Assembly (NCBI RefSeq): GCF_002233675.1 | Contig: NZ_NMUQ01000001.1 | Coordinates: 1,807,583 to 1,871,582 of the forward strand | DNA length: 64,000 bases | Direction: 5' to 3' | DNA from: Paenibacillus herberti | Lineage (GTDB): Bacteria; Bacillota; Bacilli; Paenibacillales; Paenibacillaceae | Shown: piece by piece, positions 18,897 to 27,577 of the stretch | Layout: each line of letters starts with the position of its first letter | How positions within the stretch are numbered: position 1 is the stretch's first letter | Notes under the pieces: model-generated | Seen by the model: the letters and a program-made list of their open reading frames with translations, nothing else | Database searches by the model: none | What the model was told of the DNA's origin: nothing | Made by a program: the position numbers and the translations under genes

Positions 18897-19815
18897 TATC
18901 TTTTGCCTCCTGATTGACACCAGCTTTGGAAGGCATCCTTACAGCCGATTCCAGCAGAGGAACCCGGCTGGCGATTTCCAGCGCTTTGGACATATCCTTG
19001 TCATGCGGCAAAATGAACACGCCCAGCCTGCCGGAATCGAGATGGAGCTTGGCCATCGGCAGCAGCGCCGGCTCGCCGGTATCTCGAAGCACCCCGAGAA
19101 TCGTGGACAGATCATACAATATCGCTTGCCTCTGGCCAAGATTAGACAGCGTAACGCGACCATTTGCATTTTTCGGCTCCAGTACCAAACCAAGACCTCT
19201 CTCGCGAATATACTGCTGATCGCTTTCCAAACCAACGTTCATGATGTAGATGTCATCTACGTACAGATCAGGACCATCCACTCTAACGTTGGCGGCATGT
19301 ATATTGGCGATGTGGTTGAGGGATTTGCCGGATCGCAGCTTCCACACCGCAACTAAGGAGAGCAGCCCCCCTACCAGCCCTATCCACACATTGAACGCTA
19401 CTGTAAAGAGGCTCGCCGCCAACGCAGCCATTATGACCAAGTAGTTGCGGCCTTCGAACACCATTGCTATTCCTTCAATATAGGATGTTCCGCGGCTAAC
19501 CAGCTCCATGGAATCCATTTTTGTGAGCGACTCACGCTCCATATTCCTCACATCTCGGAACTGCTGCGCCGCTACAGTTAAGAAGGTAAGAGCCGTGAGG
19601 TTTTTCTGATAAAGCGCTGGTACAGCGACCGCACCAAGCGCAGATGCAATCACGCCGAGTGAAATATGGATGATCTGTCCGTGCGGATAGGCTGGATATT
19701 GGCGATAGTCCGAGCGAAGCAGCATGAATCTTGCCGTAACGCCAAAGAAAATGCCGAAGAGGACCGAAGCTACCATCTTATGTTGCTCAAAGTATTCGTT
19801 CACTTGTTGAAGCAT
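18889..19815 (-). CDS. YIEGIA domain membrane protein
   Basis: A 308-residue membrane protein with the name-giving motif SYIEGIAMVFEGRNY at about residues 111-125. Hydrophobic segments lie near residues 15-32, 48-66 and 128-155, and a soluble C-terminal half contains LESDQQYIRERGLG and NLGQRQAILYD. The family is restricted to spore formers and is of unknown biochemical function, probably sporulation linked. It is flanked by its small partner and another membrane protein in one minus-strand unit. Confidence 0.8.
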   Translation of the reverse strand: MLQQVNEYFEQHKMVASVLFGIFFGVTARFMLLRSDYRQYPAYPHGQIIHISLGVIASALGAVAVPALYQKNLTALTFLTVAAQQFRDVRNMERESLTKMDSMELVSRGTSYIEGIAMVFEGRNYLVIMAALAASLFTVAFNVWIGLVGGLLSLVAVWKLRSGKSLNHIANIHAANVRVDGPDLYVDDIYIMNVGLESDQQYIRERGLGLVLEPKNANGRVTLSNLGQRQAILYDLSTILGVLRDTGEPALLPMAKLHLDSGRLGVFILPHDKDMSKALEIASRVPLLESAVRMPSKAGVNQEAKDNG

Positions 19816-19819
19816 TGGC

Positions 19820-20452
19820 TTAAGCCTCTCCCTCTGGATGGTTCCCTTGATGAGACATCACTCGTCCGAGCGAGGCCGCCAATGCTTGAACGGCTAGTGA
19901 AGCGAGGCGGCACGAAAAGGCCGCGAGTGCCAGCTTATCCCACCATGCAGCCCCGCCAATCACAGTCGATGTCAACGCAGGTGCTGCCCACACTGGATAC
20001 AGGGAAACTAGCGCAGCAGATCCCGCCAGGACGACAACCTGCGAGGTAACGCGCAGCGTAAGCAGTGAAGCAAGTGCACCGCTAATAATCGCTGCATCCC
20101 AGCCCTCGCGAATAATCACTAATTGAGGCGATCCCCCATAAAGCGTGCCCAGCCATATTTGTAGAAAACCGAGTAAAAAGGCGCATCCGAGCGTGTACAC
20201 GCGATCAGAGGGCGGAACTAGCTTTCGCCAAATCCATGCTGCCAGCAATAAAAGTCCAATCGCCGATCCATTCCACTTCAACAGTTGTCCATGCGTTTGA
20301 AACTGGCCTAAAAAAGCGAAGAGAATAAAAGCAGCTGCCGCAGGCATAACCTTCAAACCGCCTGCTGCCTCATGGTTCCATCCGCTCCATAACATGATGA
20401 CCAGGATAATCGCTGCTTCGGCTGCCAGAAACCCATCTTCAATGGTAGTCAT
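19820..20452 (-). CDS. YphA-like membrane protein
   Basis: A 210-residue polytopic protein with about six hydrophobic segments. Location and topology recall B. subtilis YphA/YphB in the same neighbourhood, but sequence similarity cannot be judged by eye. ATG at 20452 has GGAGG 8 bases upstream, and the stop lies 4 bases before the YIEGIA start. The two membrane proteins and the capping protein form one unit. Confidence 0.65.
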   Translation of the reverse strand: MTTIEDGFLAAEAAIILVIMLWSGWNHEAAGGLKVMPAAAAFILFAFLGQFQTHGQLLKWNGSAIGLLLLAAWIWRKLVPPSDRVYTLGCAFLLGFLQIWLGTLYGGSPQLVIIREGWDAAIISGALASLLTLRVTSQVVVLAGSAALVSLYPVWAAPALTSTVIGGAAWWDKLALAAFSCRLASLAVQALAASLGRVMSHQGNHPEGEA

Positions 20453-20531
20453 TGGCTGCACCTCCCCCGCGTATTATGCGCTTGGACAGAATAGATTATC
20501 AGCACTTAAGGTAAAAAACGGAATTAAAAAC

Positions 20532-20573
20532 AAAAAAAGCCCTACTCCGTCTAAAAAGACGAAGTAGAGCTCC
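20532..20573 (-). terminator. intrinsic terminator of the S1-domain gene
   Basis: On the minus strand AGCTCTACTTCGTC pairs with GACGGAGTAGGGCT around TTTTTA and is followed by TTTTTTTG. It lies immediately after the stop at 20584. Confidence 0.9.
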
Positions 20574-20583
20574 AGTGTTTAGA

Positions 20584-21840
20584 TCACTTGAATTTGTTCA
20601 GCTTGTCGCCGAAGCGCTCGCCAAGGTTGAAGCTCATGCTTTGGTTGCTCAGGGAGACGTTCGGGTTATCGATTTTCTCCTTGAAGCCGCCGCGATCCGA
20701 ACGCTCGCGTTGTGGACGCTCAGAGCGTGGAGCAGAAGTTTGCTCAGGAGCTTCTTCCGTGTCTTTGATGCTCAGGCTGACACGTTTTTCGGACGGGTTG
20801 AAGTCAAGAATTTTAGCTTTAACTTCTTGGCCTTCTGTAAGCGCCTCTTGTGGAGTCGCTACATGGCGGTGTGCGATTTGGGATACATGCACAAGACCTT
20901 CAACGCCAGGAGCGATTTCAACGAACGCGCCGAAGTTCACCAGACGGCGAACTGTACCCGTTACGATGTCGCCAGTGTTGAATTGGCCGCTTACGGATTC
21001 CCAAGGACCTGGCTGAGCAGCCTTGATGCTGAGGCTGATTTTGCCAACAGAAGGATCCAGCTTAAGCACTTTTACGCGCACGGATTGGCCTTCGGAAACT
21101 ACATCCTTCGGATGAGCCACATGTTGCCAAGACATTTCGGATACGTGTACGAGACCGTCCACGCCGCCGATGTCTACGAATGCGCCGAATGGCGTCAGAC
21201 GTTGAACTGTACCATCCAGCTCTTGACCAACTTGCAGGTTTTCCATGATGGATTGTTTGTTTTGCTCAAACTCTTGCTCCAGAACGTCTTTAGCAGAGAG
21301 GATGATTTTATTGTTTTCGCGATCGATTTCTTTGATCTTGACTTTCAGGGTACGACCTTTGTAGTCCTTGAAGTCTTCTACGAAATGACGCTCAACCATG
21401 GAAGCCGGGATGAAACCGCGTACGCCAACGTCCGCGACCAAACCGCCCTTCACTACGTCTGCAACCGTAATTTCGAGAACCTCGCCTGCTTCAAATTTAG
21501 CTTGCAGGGAATCCCAGGACTGCTCAGCATCAACGGCTTTTTTGGAAAGCAGCAGTTTTTCCTTCTCGTCATCGATAGTGATGACTTTGAGCGTCAGCTC
21601 GTCACCGAGCTTGACAGCATCATTTGCATTAGTCAGCTGAACAGAGCTCAGCTCACGCAGAGGAATAGTGCCGTCATATTTATAACCGAGGCTAACCGTT
21701 GCCTGGTTGTCTTCAACTTTCACGATGGTGCCGGTTACGATGTCGCCCTTTTTCAGGGAGACGATGTTTTCCAGCTCATCCTGGCTGAGACCTTGCTGAG
21801 ATTCTTGGACAGAGTCCTGGATTTTTGTTTCTTCTGACAT
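20584..21840 (-). CDS. ypfD: S1 RNA-binding domain protein (ribosomal S1-like)
   Basis: A 418-residue protein with four S1 OB-fold repeats: about residues 28-95, 115-180, 200-268 and 286-354. The last two contain the paired segments PFGAFVDIGGVDGLVHVSEM and NFGAFVEIAPGVEGLVHVSQ. A charged Arg/Ser-rich linker and a short tail end the protein. It corresponds to YpfD of B. subtilis, annotated as 30S ribosomal protein S1 in many Firmicutes. It is shorter than the six-repeat enterobacterial S1 and may act in translation of structured mRNAs. A long antisense open frame is a codon-bias artefact. Confidence 0.92.
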   Translation of the reverse strand: MSEETKIQDSVQESQQGLSQDELENIVSLKKGDIVTGTIVKVEDNQATVSLGYKYDGTIPLRELSSVQLTNANDAVKLGDELTLKVITIDDEKEKLLLSKKAVDAEQSWDSLQAKFEAGEVLEITVADVVKGGLVADVGVRGFIPASMVERHFVEDFKDYKGRTLKVKIKEIDRENNKIILSAKDVLEQEFEQNKQSIMENLQVGQELDGTVQRLTPFGAFVDIGGVDGLVHVSEMSWQHVAHPKDVVSEGQSVRVKVLKLDPSVGKISLSIKAAQPGPWESVSGQFNTGDIVTGTVRRLVNFGAFVEIAPGVEGLVHVSQIAHRHVATPQEALTEGQEVKAKILDFNPSEKRVSLSIKDTEEAPEQTSAPRSERPQRERSDRGGFKEKIDNPNVSLSNQSMSFNLGERFGDKLNKFK

Positions 21841-21932
21841 CGAAATTACCTCCTCAGTTCATACCCCAACTTTATTTAAACCCAAATTTCACTGTTGAAT
21901 CAGGAATAAGGGATTAAAACAAATTCAAAATG

Positions 21933-22505
21933 CTATGATTGGCGAAGCTCAGCGATACTTCTCATAATCTTGTTCGTGACTTGCTCCAAAGTGTCGCCGG
22001 AAGAAGAATTAATGAATTCAGTCAAGTCCACAGGCGGGCCATAGATGACGCGAGTCTTGCGAAAAAGCTTATAAGAGCCGTCGATCGACACCGGAATGAT
22101 CATAGCGCCGCTGCGAAGAGCAATAAGAGCCGCGCCCTTCTTGGCGGCATCCGCGCCGCTATTGCGCGTTCCCTCCGGGAAGATACCCATTACGCCACCC
22201 TCCTTGAGCAGGGTGATGGCATTACGAATCGATTCCTTGCTGACACCGCCGCGCTTGACCGGGAAAGCTCCCAGTTCTTCGATCAGCTTGCCCAGCACAG
22301 GCACTGCAAAAAGCTCAGCTTTCGCCATGTAATGAACCTTGCGGTTCAGCTTGATGCCGATCGTCGGCGGATCGAAGTTGCTGATATGATTGGCGCATAG
22401 GATGACCGGTCCCTCGGCCGGGACATTATCTAGTCCCCGCACCTCTAAACGGAACAGCACCGCGTAAGCGCCGCGGAGAACGCCTCTACAAAATTCATAT
22501 AACAT
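21933..22505 (-). CDS. plsC: 1-acyl-sn-glycerol-3-phosphate acyltransferase
   Basis: A 190-residue membrane-associated enzyme that makes phosphatidic acid from lysophosphatidic acid. The acyltransferase boxes are NHISNFD (catalytic His and Asp) and FPEGTR. ATG at 22505 lies within the end of cmk (11-base overlap) with GGAGG nine bases upstream, so translation is coupled to cmk. It complements plsY and gpsA in this region. Confidence 0.94.
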   Translation of the reverse strand: MLYEFCRGVLRGAYAVLFRLEVRGLDNVPAEGPVILCANHISNFDPPTIGIKLNRKVHYMAKAELFAVPVLGKLIEELGAFPVKRGGVSKESIRNAITLLKEGGVMGIFPEGTRNSGADAAKKGAALIALRSGAMIIPVSIDGSYKLFRKTRVIYGPPVDLTEFINSSSGDTLEQVTNKIMRSIAELRQS

Positions 22506-23208
22506 CTTGTTTAGCCTCCGCGAGTTTCTTGCTGCCAAGCGTCACGATCTGCGAGACAACTTCTCCGGCGGGAATGCCGGTGCTGTCCAGAAGAATCGCT
22601 CCCTCTGCTCGGATCAACGGCGAGATAGCCCGTTCCATATCCTTGCGGTCGCGTTCTTCAATCTCCCGCTCCATCTGCTCCAGCGTAATGCCCGAGGCAT
22701 CGCCAGATTCGCGGAAGCGGCGCAGCGCACGCTCCTGCACGCTTGCTGTCAAATAAATCTTAAGCTCTGCATTCGGAAGTACATGGGAGCCGATATCCCG
22801 TCCGTCCATAACGACGCCTTTGTCGGCTGCTAGCTTGCGCTGCATCTCTACGAGAAGCAGACGGACCGCGTCATTGGCCGCTACACGGGACACATGCAGA
22901 TTGACATCTCGGGAGCGGATTTTGTCGGTTATGTCTTGTCCGTTCAGCAGCACAACCTGTCCATCAGGTCCTGGCGCAAGAGTAATCTCAAGCTCTCGTG
23001 CAAGATCGGTGACCGCTTGATCGTCCTCAACATTCAAGCCAGCTTCTCTCGCACTCCAGGTAACTGCACGGTACATGGCGCCAGTGTCGATATAGATATA
23101 GCCTAATGCTTCGGCAACGCTCCGTGCTACGGTGCTTTTGCCGGCACCGGCGGGTCCGTCGATCGCAATATTGATGCGTTCGTCCATCCCGTCGTGATGG
23201 ATACTCAA
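22495..23208 (-). CDS. cmk: cytidylate kinase
   Basis: Phosphorylates CMP and dCMP. The P-loop GPAGAGKST lies near the N-terminus, the substrate segment DGRDIGSHVLPNAELKIYLTA is mid-protein, and the lid is rich in Arg/Glu. TTG at 23208 is preferred because GGAGG lies 8 bases upstream. ATG at 23187 gives a product closer to the B. subtilis length but has no clear ribosome site. It overlaps plsC downstream. Confidence 0.93.
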   Translation of the reverse strand: MSIHHDGMDERINIAIDGPAGAGKSTVARSVAEALGYIYIDTGAMYRAVTWSAREAGLNVEDDQAVTDLARELEITLAPGPDGQVVLLNGQDITDKIRSRDVNLHVSRVAANDAVRLLLVEMQRKLAADKGVVMDGRDIGSHVLPNAELKIYLTASVQERALRRFRESGDASGITLEQMEREIEERDRKDMERAISPLIRAEGAILLDSTGIPAGEVVSQIVTLGSKKLAEAKQDVI

Positions 23209-23258
23209 GGGCTGTTCCTCCAAGCGGCATCTAGCAGAGTTGTTCATCCAAAATCAGT

Positions 23259-23280
23259 AAAAAAGCAGGCTTTGCCTGCC
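23259..23280 (-). terminator. intrinsic terminator upstream of cmk
   Basis: On the minus strand GCAGGC-AAA-GCCTGC is followed by TTTTTTAC. It ends transcription from the upstream PilZ/small-gene region before cmk. Confidence 0.7.
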
Positions 23281-23341
23281 CAATAATTATATCACAGTCA
23301 ACTGATGGATGCAAAAGAGTTAACTTTCTATCGCATATTAA

Positions 23342-23494
23342 TTAGCGAAGCGGTTGCCCTTCTCCCGCTCGTTCGGAACGAAAGCTCGGTCTTGAGCTAG
23401 CCGCATACAGCCCGGCTTGGGATAACAAGGCCGCGAGCAGCAGTACCGCCGCCACCGCGGCCAGCATGGCCGAAAATCGATCCTCCGGTTTCAT
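23342..23494 (-). CDS. hypothetical single-pass membrane peptide
   Basis: A 50-residue product is proposed from ATG at 23494, with GGGGGTG 8 bases upstream. It has one membrane helix (about residues 10-30) and a basic tail. The frame stays open to 23587, so a longer start is possible. Weak evidence: position between the PilZ gene and a terminator on the same strand. No family is recognised. Confidence 0.4.
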   Translation of the reverse strand: MKPEDRFSAMLAAVAAVLLLAALLSQAGLYAASSRPSFRSERAGEGQPLR

Positions 23495-23594
23495 GAATCC
23501 CACACCCCCATGCTCATGCTGTAATTCATGCATGGGTATTTTTCTCATGAATCGTGAAGATATGTATGCGTCGAGGACTCTAAGCAAATAAACC

Positions 23595-24245
23595 TTATTT
23601 GCGGTACTCCAGCTGCTTCTCGAAGCAGCAGCGGATTATTTTCTGGCGGTCCGCTTCGGAAATGGTCGTAAATTTGATCATCGCCTGCTTGCGGCCACTC
23701 TCCAGAACCTTGACGCGAATGACCTCGCCCTTGAAGAAGGCATGCTCAACGACCCCGTTCTTGAACGGCACGAGCAGCCAGCAGTCTAGCTCCTTGCCAG
23801 CTTCCACGGGTCGGCTTCCCTCGCAAAGAAACGAGATTCCGCCTCCTCCCACATCATCGGTCATACCGATGAAGCGCTGCTGTCCCCTGAGCGAGATGGC
23901 TAATTCTAACTCGGCCGGCACACGCAGGAAGCTGCGACGCTGAATTCTCGTCATGCTTCCGGGATCCACCTTGCGGATTCGGACAAGCCTCACAATATCA
24001 TCGCGGTGACCGATAACATGCGAGTTGAAATAATGCTTGACCCCTTCTTTGCTAATCAGATGTATGGATAGCTCGTCGCCCAAATACAGCTTCTTGAGCT
24101 TGCCGCTCGGCTCATGAATCGGAATCTCTAAAAATAATGAATTCTCGTCTTCATCCGCTACCCTGGACTTATAGACGACTTGGGCTTCCTCATCATCGGA
24201 AGACGCGACCTGAATGTATAAAGTGTCATTGATTCTAGGCAGCAA
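23595..24245 (-). CDS. PilZ domain c-di-GMP receptor (YpfA/YcgR type)
   Basis: A 216-residue protein with an N-terminal YcgR-like domain (residues 1-95) and a C-terminal PilZ domain. The c-di-GMP binding signature is RIQRRSFLRVP near residue 100 and DDVGGGGISF near 130. It is expected to slow flagella or alter motility on binding c-di-GMP. TTG at 24245 has GGAGG 9 bases upstream and gives the same size as B. subtilis YpfA (DgrA), which lies at the equivalent place next to ypeB. Confidence 0.88.
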   Translation of the reverse strand: MLPRINDTLYIQVASSDDEEAQVVYKSRVADEDENSLFLEIPIHEPSGKLKKLYLGDELSIHLISKEGVKHYFNSHVIGHRDDIVRLVRIRKVDPGSMTRIQRRSFLRVPAELELAISLRGQQRFIGMTDDVGGGGISFLCEGSRPVEAGKELDCWLLVPFKNGVVEHAFFKGEVIRVKVLESGRKQAMIKFTTISEADRQKIIRCCFEKQLEYRK

Positions 24246-24301
24246 AAAAAGGCCCCCTCCCGTAATGCCATGATTATAGCATGTCGGATTAAGGGGAGCC
24301 A
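24246..24301 (-). promoter_or_regulatory. extended -10 promoter within an inverted repeat before the PilZ gene
   Basis: Minus-strand TGCTATAAT (24273-24281) is an extended -10 element about 30 bases before the TTG start. It lies inside the loop of GGCTCCCCTT...AGGGGGCC, whose 3' arm includes the ribosome site and is followed by TTTTTTT. The same DNA can thus act as terminator for ypeB and as start region for the PilZ gene. Confidence 0.5.
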
Positions 24302-24337
24302 TAACGAATGCTGGCGTTTTTTTCCTTCGGGAAGCCC

Positions 24338-25672
24338 TTACGCCCCCGGCAGTTCCTCTACCGCTTCCTCTAAGCCGGTATTTGCGTTCATGTAGATCTT
24401 GAAATTAGCTCCGTTGCTTTTTCCTTTGAACTCATAACAGAGAACTTCTTGATTATCTTCATTCTTAATGAGCGCAAGGCGCGCGGGAGACTCCCTCATA
24501 GCCGGGTTAAGCCCTTTGCTTACCTGCTCCGCTGTCATCGTCGGCTTAGCCAGCTTACGATCGCGATGAGCGTATACGTATTCTTTCGCCTGCAAACCTA
24601 CAACCTCGCCGTTGTCGAGAGCTACCTTGACCGTTACGTTTTCAGGATAAACGAGCACATTATCCTGCTTGTGGACAAACGTCAGATAACCTTCATTGCC
24701 GTACTGATCATACGTGACCGGTTCCATGCCATCATACCCATGCTTGCCCAAAAATTTCGCTGCATGGGAGCGAGCCTGCGCCATATCCACCTTTTTATTG
24801 GCAATATCACGCGAATTCATGTACCAGATCAGCTCTCCTCCCCGATACGTATAGTCCATCGTGAGGTTTTTTCCTTCACCTTTGTTGACAAAGGCGGAGA
24901 AGGTCGCATAATCGGTGCCTTTGCCATTCTCGGTTACTTCGATACCTTTTGAAGAGCTGTCACCAAGGAAAGCAGCGGCTTTTTTCTTGATTTCCTCCGT
25001 AGTAGCCGGCTTGCCGGAAAGCATCTTGACCGTGCGCTTCTCATAGAGGCTCATTACCGTTGGGCCCCAATCAATCGCTTCATACTTTCCAACCTTGCCG
25101 TCAACTCCGCTGAAGCCATCAACAATGGCATTACCAGATGCCTGTTTACTCGCAGCCAGTGCAGTCTCGACATCCATCCAGCGCAGTTTGTCCTGAAGAA
25201 CATTATCCTGAACCTTTGCCAAATCCCGATTGATTTCCGACGATTTATCGAATAGCGTTTGCATCGTCTTCATCTCACCATCCGTGAGGGGCTGCTTAGT
25301 TAAATCCCTCATGGAGGCTTTATAGGCAAAATTCGAAATATGCGACAGGAAGTCGCCGGTTTTCTTGAACGGCATCATCGTCAGCGGCAGCTGGTTAATT
25401 TCGCTTTGTGCCTGACTTGTCAGCCTCCAGACGTTGACCAAGCTTTTGCGCTGAAAGCCTTGCGAAGCCGCGTTGACCGCGAGCGTGCTTCCAAGCTGGT
25501 GATTGAGCTTGTTCATATCATCGCTCAATTCATGAAAAGCTTTTTGATATTGAGTCTCTGCCTTGATGAGAATCGAGTTTTTTTCCTGATTTTCTTGATA
25601 ACCCCAATAGACAGCGCCAATAAGCAAAAGGGTCACGATGGGGAAGAGCACGCTGCTCAGTCGTCGGTACAT
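24338..25672 (-). CDS. ypeB: germination protein YpeB
   Basis: A 444-residue spore inner-membrane protein that in Bacillus stabilises the cortex-lytic enzyme SleB. It has one N-terminal membrane anchor (about residues 6-25), a coiled N-terminal domain and repeated PepSY-like domains in the C-terminal half (for example TTEEIKKKAAAFLGDSS and TAEQVSKGLNPAMRESPARL). The length is close to the 450 residues of B. subtilis YpeB. ATG at 25672 has AAGGAG ten bases upstream. No sleB gene is adjacent, unlike in Bacillus. Confidence 0.92.
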   Translation of the reverse strand: MYRRLSSVLFPIVTLLLIGAVYWGYQENQEKNSILIKAETQYQKAFHELSDDMNKLNHQLGSTLAVNAASQGFQRKSLVNVWRLTSQAQSEINQLPLTMMPFKKTGDFLSHISNFAYKASMRDLTKQPLTDGEMKTMQTLFDKSSEINRDLAKVQDNVLQDKLRWMDVETALAASKQASGNAIVDGFSGVDGKVGKYEAIDWGPTVMSLYEKRTVKMLSGKPATTEEIKKKAAAFLGDSSSKGIEVTENGKGTDYATFSAFVNKGEGKNLTMDYTYRGGELIWYMNSRDIANKKVDMAQARSHAAKFLGKHGYDGMEPVTYDQYGNEGYLTFVHKQDNVLVYPENVTVKVALDNGEVVGLQAKEYVYAHRDRKLAKPTMTAEQVSKGLNPAMRESPARLALIKNEDNQEVLCYEFKGKSNGANFKIYMNANTGLEEAVEELPGA

Positions 25673-25743
25673 AATGCACAAGCTCCTTTCTTCTGCCAAA
25701 CCTGGTGTTAGTTTGGTTAGAGGAAAGGAGCTTTATGCACCGG

Positions 25744-25902
25744 TCAGACCGGCATTTCTTCAATTTCGAAATCGTCGGTGTTATTACAGAGGCATTGCTT
25801 GAAGCCCGTATCTATCCGCACCCCGTCACGCCTGCCTCTGAGGACAAACTTTTCTCCGCATATTCTGCAGCGGATGCTGATCTTTACTCTCATTTCTTCC
25901 AT
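25744..25902 (-). CDS. 52-residue CxxC/CxC zinc-ribbon-like protein
   Basis: A short gene of 53 codons starts with ATG at 25902, preceded at 7 bases by AGGAGG, and stops at 25744. The product begins MEEMRVKISIRCRICGEKF and later has FKQCLCNN, giving a CxxC...CxC arrangement able to bind a metal. The end is acidic (DDFEIEEMPV). It lies between prsW and ypeB on the same strand with short gaps. I know no named family. The strong ribosome site and the cysteine pattern argue it is real. Confidence 0.7.
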   Translation of the reverse strand: MEEMRVKISIRCRICGEKFVLRGRRDGVRIDTGFKQCLCNNTDDFEIEEMPV

Positions 25903-25961
25903 GCCGGTCCTCCTCTTGTATCCAACCTAAAAAGTCGATACGTCAAGTATGGACCGTTATT

Positions 25962-26657
25962 CTACAGCTTAACCTCTTCTTCCCTGCCAACGATGCGGAA
26001 AGGAGATCTTGCATTGGCTCTTCCGATTTTGCCAAGACCCCAAATCCAAAACACCGCCATGAATGGCACGATAACCCAGGCTAGCTGTTTAACGTCCGAG
26101 GTGAGAATCCAGTTGTAGATTCCATGCCACAACGCTGGGAGCACTAGCGAATATGCGAGCAGTCGGCGGGAATCGCGAGCAGGAGCGAACTTGGCCTTGC
26201 CCATGTAATAACCCATCATGATGCCGAACAGCGCATGGCCCGACACGGGCAATAGAGCGCGCAACATCAGCGTCGTAAATGTAGAAGGAAGGTACACGGC
26301 ATACATAATGTTCTCAAGCGTCGCGAAACCAAGCGAAATGCTTGCAGCATAAACGATGCCATCATAAGGCTCGTCAAATTCGGTGTGGTTGAAAATAATA
26401 TGGTAAAGCACGAACCATTTGGCCATCTCCTCGATTCCGCCGGATAACCCGAAGGACAATAAAAAAGGATTGCTTCCTAGCCAGAGCTCGATGCCGCGCT
26501 GAATAACCATTACAGGCACGACGATCAACATTCCAGTCAGGAACAGCTTCATGACGAGATGAATGGGTTCGCTATCGTAACGGTCCTTGAGGTATAGATA
26601 AGTGAGTAGCGCGATACCTGGTGCTACGGCAGCGGTTAAGATTGAAAACAGCAGCAA
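25962..26657 (-). CDS. prsW: intramembrane protease PrsW
   Basis: A 231-residue polytopic membrane protein of the PrsW (YpdC) family, which in B. subtilis performs site-1 cleavage of anti-sigma factor RsiW. The glutamate pair motif GGIEEMAKW (about residues 73-81) and later conserved histidine segments (SGHALFG near 140 and ALWHGIYNW near 175) are present, along with about seven membrane segments. TTG at 26657 is the start, with GGAGG eleven bases upstream. It is syntenic with B. subtilis ypdC beside ypeB. Confidence 0.92.
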   Translation of the reverse strand: MLLFSILTAAVAPGIALLTYLYLKDRYDSEPIHLVMKLFLTGMLIVVPVMVIQRGIELWLGSNPFLLSFGLSGGIEEMAKWFVLYHIIFNHTEFDEPYDGIVYAASISLGFATLENIMYAVYLPSTFTTLMLRALLPVSGHALFGIMMGYYMGKAKFAPARDSRRLLAYSLVLPALWHGIYNWILTSDVKQLAWVIVPFMAVFWIWGLGKIGRANARSPFRIVGREEEVKL

Positions 26658-26741
26658 GCGTCGTCACGCCTCCTTTATCATTATTTGACCTCATGGTCAT
26701 CATAAGTTCTCTATCGCTCGAAGGAAACGTCTCCGAGGCAC

Positions 26742-26784
26742 AAAAAAGGAGCACTCGCGCCGTAAGCGACGTTCGCGAATGCTC
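26742..26784 (-). terminator. intrinsic terminator of mecA
   Basis: On the minus strand GAGCATTCGCG pairs with CGCGAGTGCTC and is followed by CTTTTTTG. It lies 15 bases after the gene ending at 26799. Confidence 0.85.
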
Positions 26785-26798
26785 GTTGCATCTTAATG

Positions 26799-27413
26799 TT
26801 AAGATGAGAAATGATTGCATAGCTCCCGAACCGCATCGGACGGCATGATTGCCTTGCCATATTCTTCAAGCACTGCGGAGGTAACAGAAGTTGCCTCTCC
26901 ATACTCGGCAAGAACTGCAATAAGAGCATTTTGCAGGGGTGCTTCGGAAGAAGTGGCGTCGAAGGCCAAAATCCATCGTCCATGATAGGAGTATAACTTG
27001 CCTTCCTCAGTCAATCGGGAAGCTTTGAGTTGCTTAGCAGCAGATATGACATCCTCGAAATCGCGGAACGAGTACATGATGGTATCGCTGGATTCCAGCG
27101 TAACCTCCATCTCGTACATGTCCTCGTCGGCATCTTCCTCGTCCATCTGGCTGCCATCGGAGCTGATGTTTATTTTGCCGCGGGTAACGATAACGACCAT
27201 GCCTTGCGCAGGCATCGCGATCACCTCGACCGCAAGCGGTCCATTTGCATCAAAGCCGAGTTCCGAATAGGCCTGGTCCATCATCTCGCTGAACAACTCG
27301 TGCACTTTCGGTATCTCGCGCCACATGTCGTCCTTCTGGATCCCGCGCTCCAGCAGGTCGTCGAACGTCAGAAATATGCGAATTTTGTCTTGCCCCAGCC
27401 GTTCGATCTTCAT
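26799..27413 (-). CDS. mecA: adaptor protein MecA (YpbH-like)
   Basis: A 204-residue ClpC adaptor that delivers substrates such as competence regulators to the ClpCP protease. The N-terminal domain begins MKIERLGQDKIRIFLTFDDL. An acidic linker (DEEDADEDMYEME) separates it from the C-terminal MecA domain with FEDVISAAKQL. ATG at 27413 has GAGGAGG upstream. Its place near prsW/ypeB matches B. subtilis ypbH, the MecA paralogue. Confidence 0.9.
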   Translation of the reverse strand: MKIERLGQDKIRIFLTFDDLLERGIQKDDMWREIPKVHELFSEMMDQAYSELGFDANGPLAVEVIAMPAQGMVVIVTRGKINISSDGSQMDEEDADEDMYEMEVTLESSDTIMYSFRDFEDVISAAKQLKASRLTEEGKLYSYHGRWILAFDATSSEAPLQNALIAVLAEYGEATSVTSAVLEEYGKAIMPSDAVRELCNHFSS

Positions 27414-27532
27414 GACAGGATCCTCCTCTGCAGCATCGGATATAACAGCGTATGATGCGCAAGCCATAAGGTGCGGCATACGTGCCATATGACTATATTA
27501 CCATCTCTAGAGAAGGATTGCACGAGCACAGC

Positions 27533-27573
27533 AAAAAAACAGCCGCCCATTCCGGGAGGGAATGGAGGGCTGC
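27533..27573 (-). terminator. intrinsic terminator of the hypothetical gene 27578-27937
   Basis: On the minus strand CAGCCCTCCATTCC pairs with GGAATGGGCGGCTG around a short loop and seven T follow. Confidence 0.9.
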
Positions 27574-27577
27574 TACG

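Noticed and set aside
20575..21837. A 420-codon open frame antisense to the S1-domain gene
   Set aside because: It exactly mirrors the coding gene, has no ribosome site and no domain. The minus-strand product has four clear S1 repeats.
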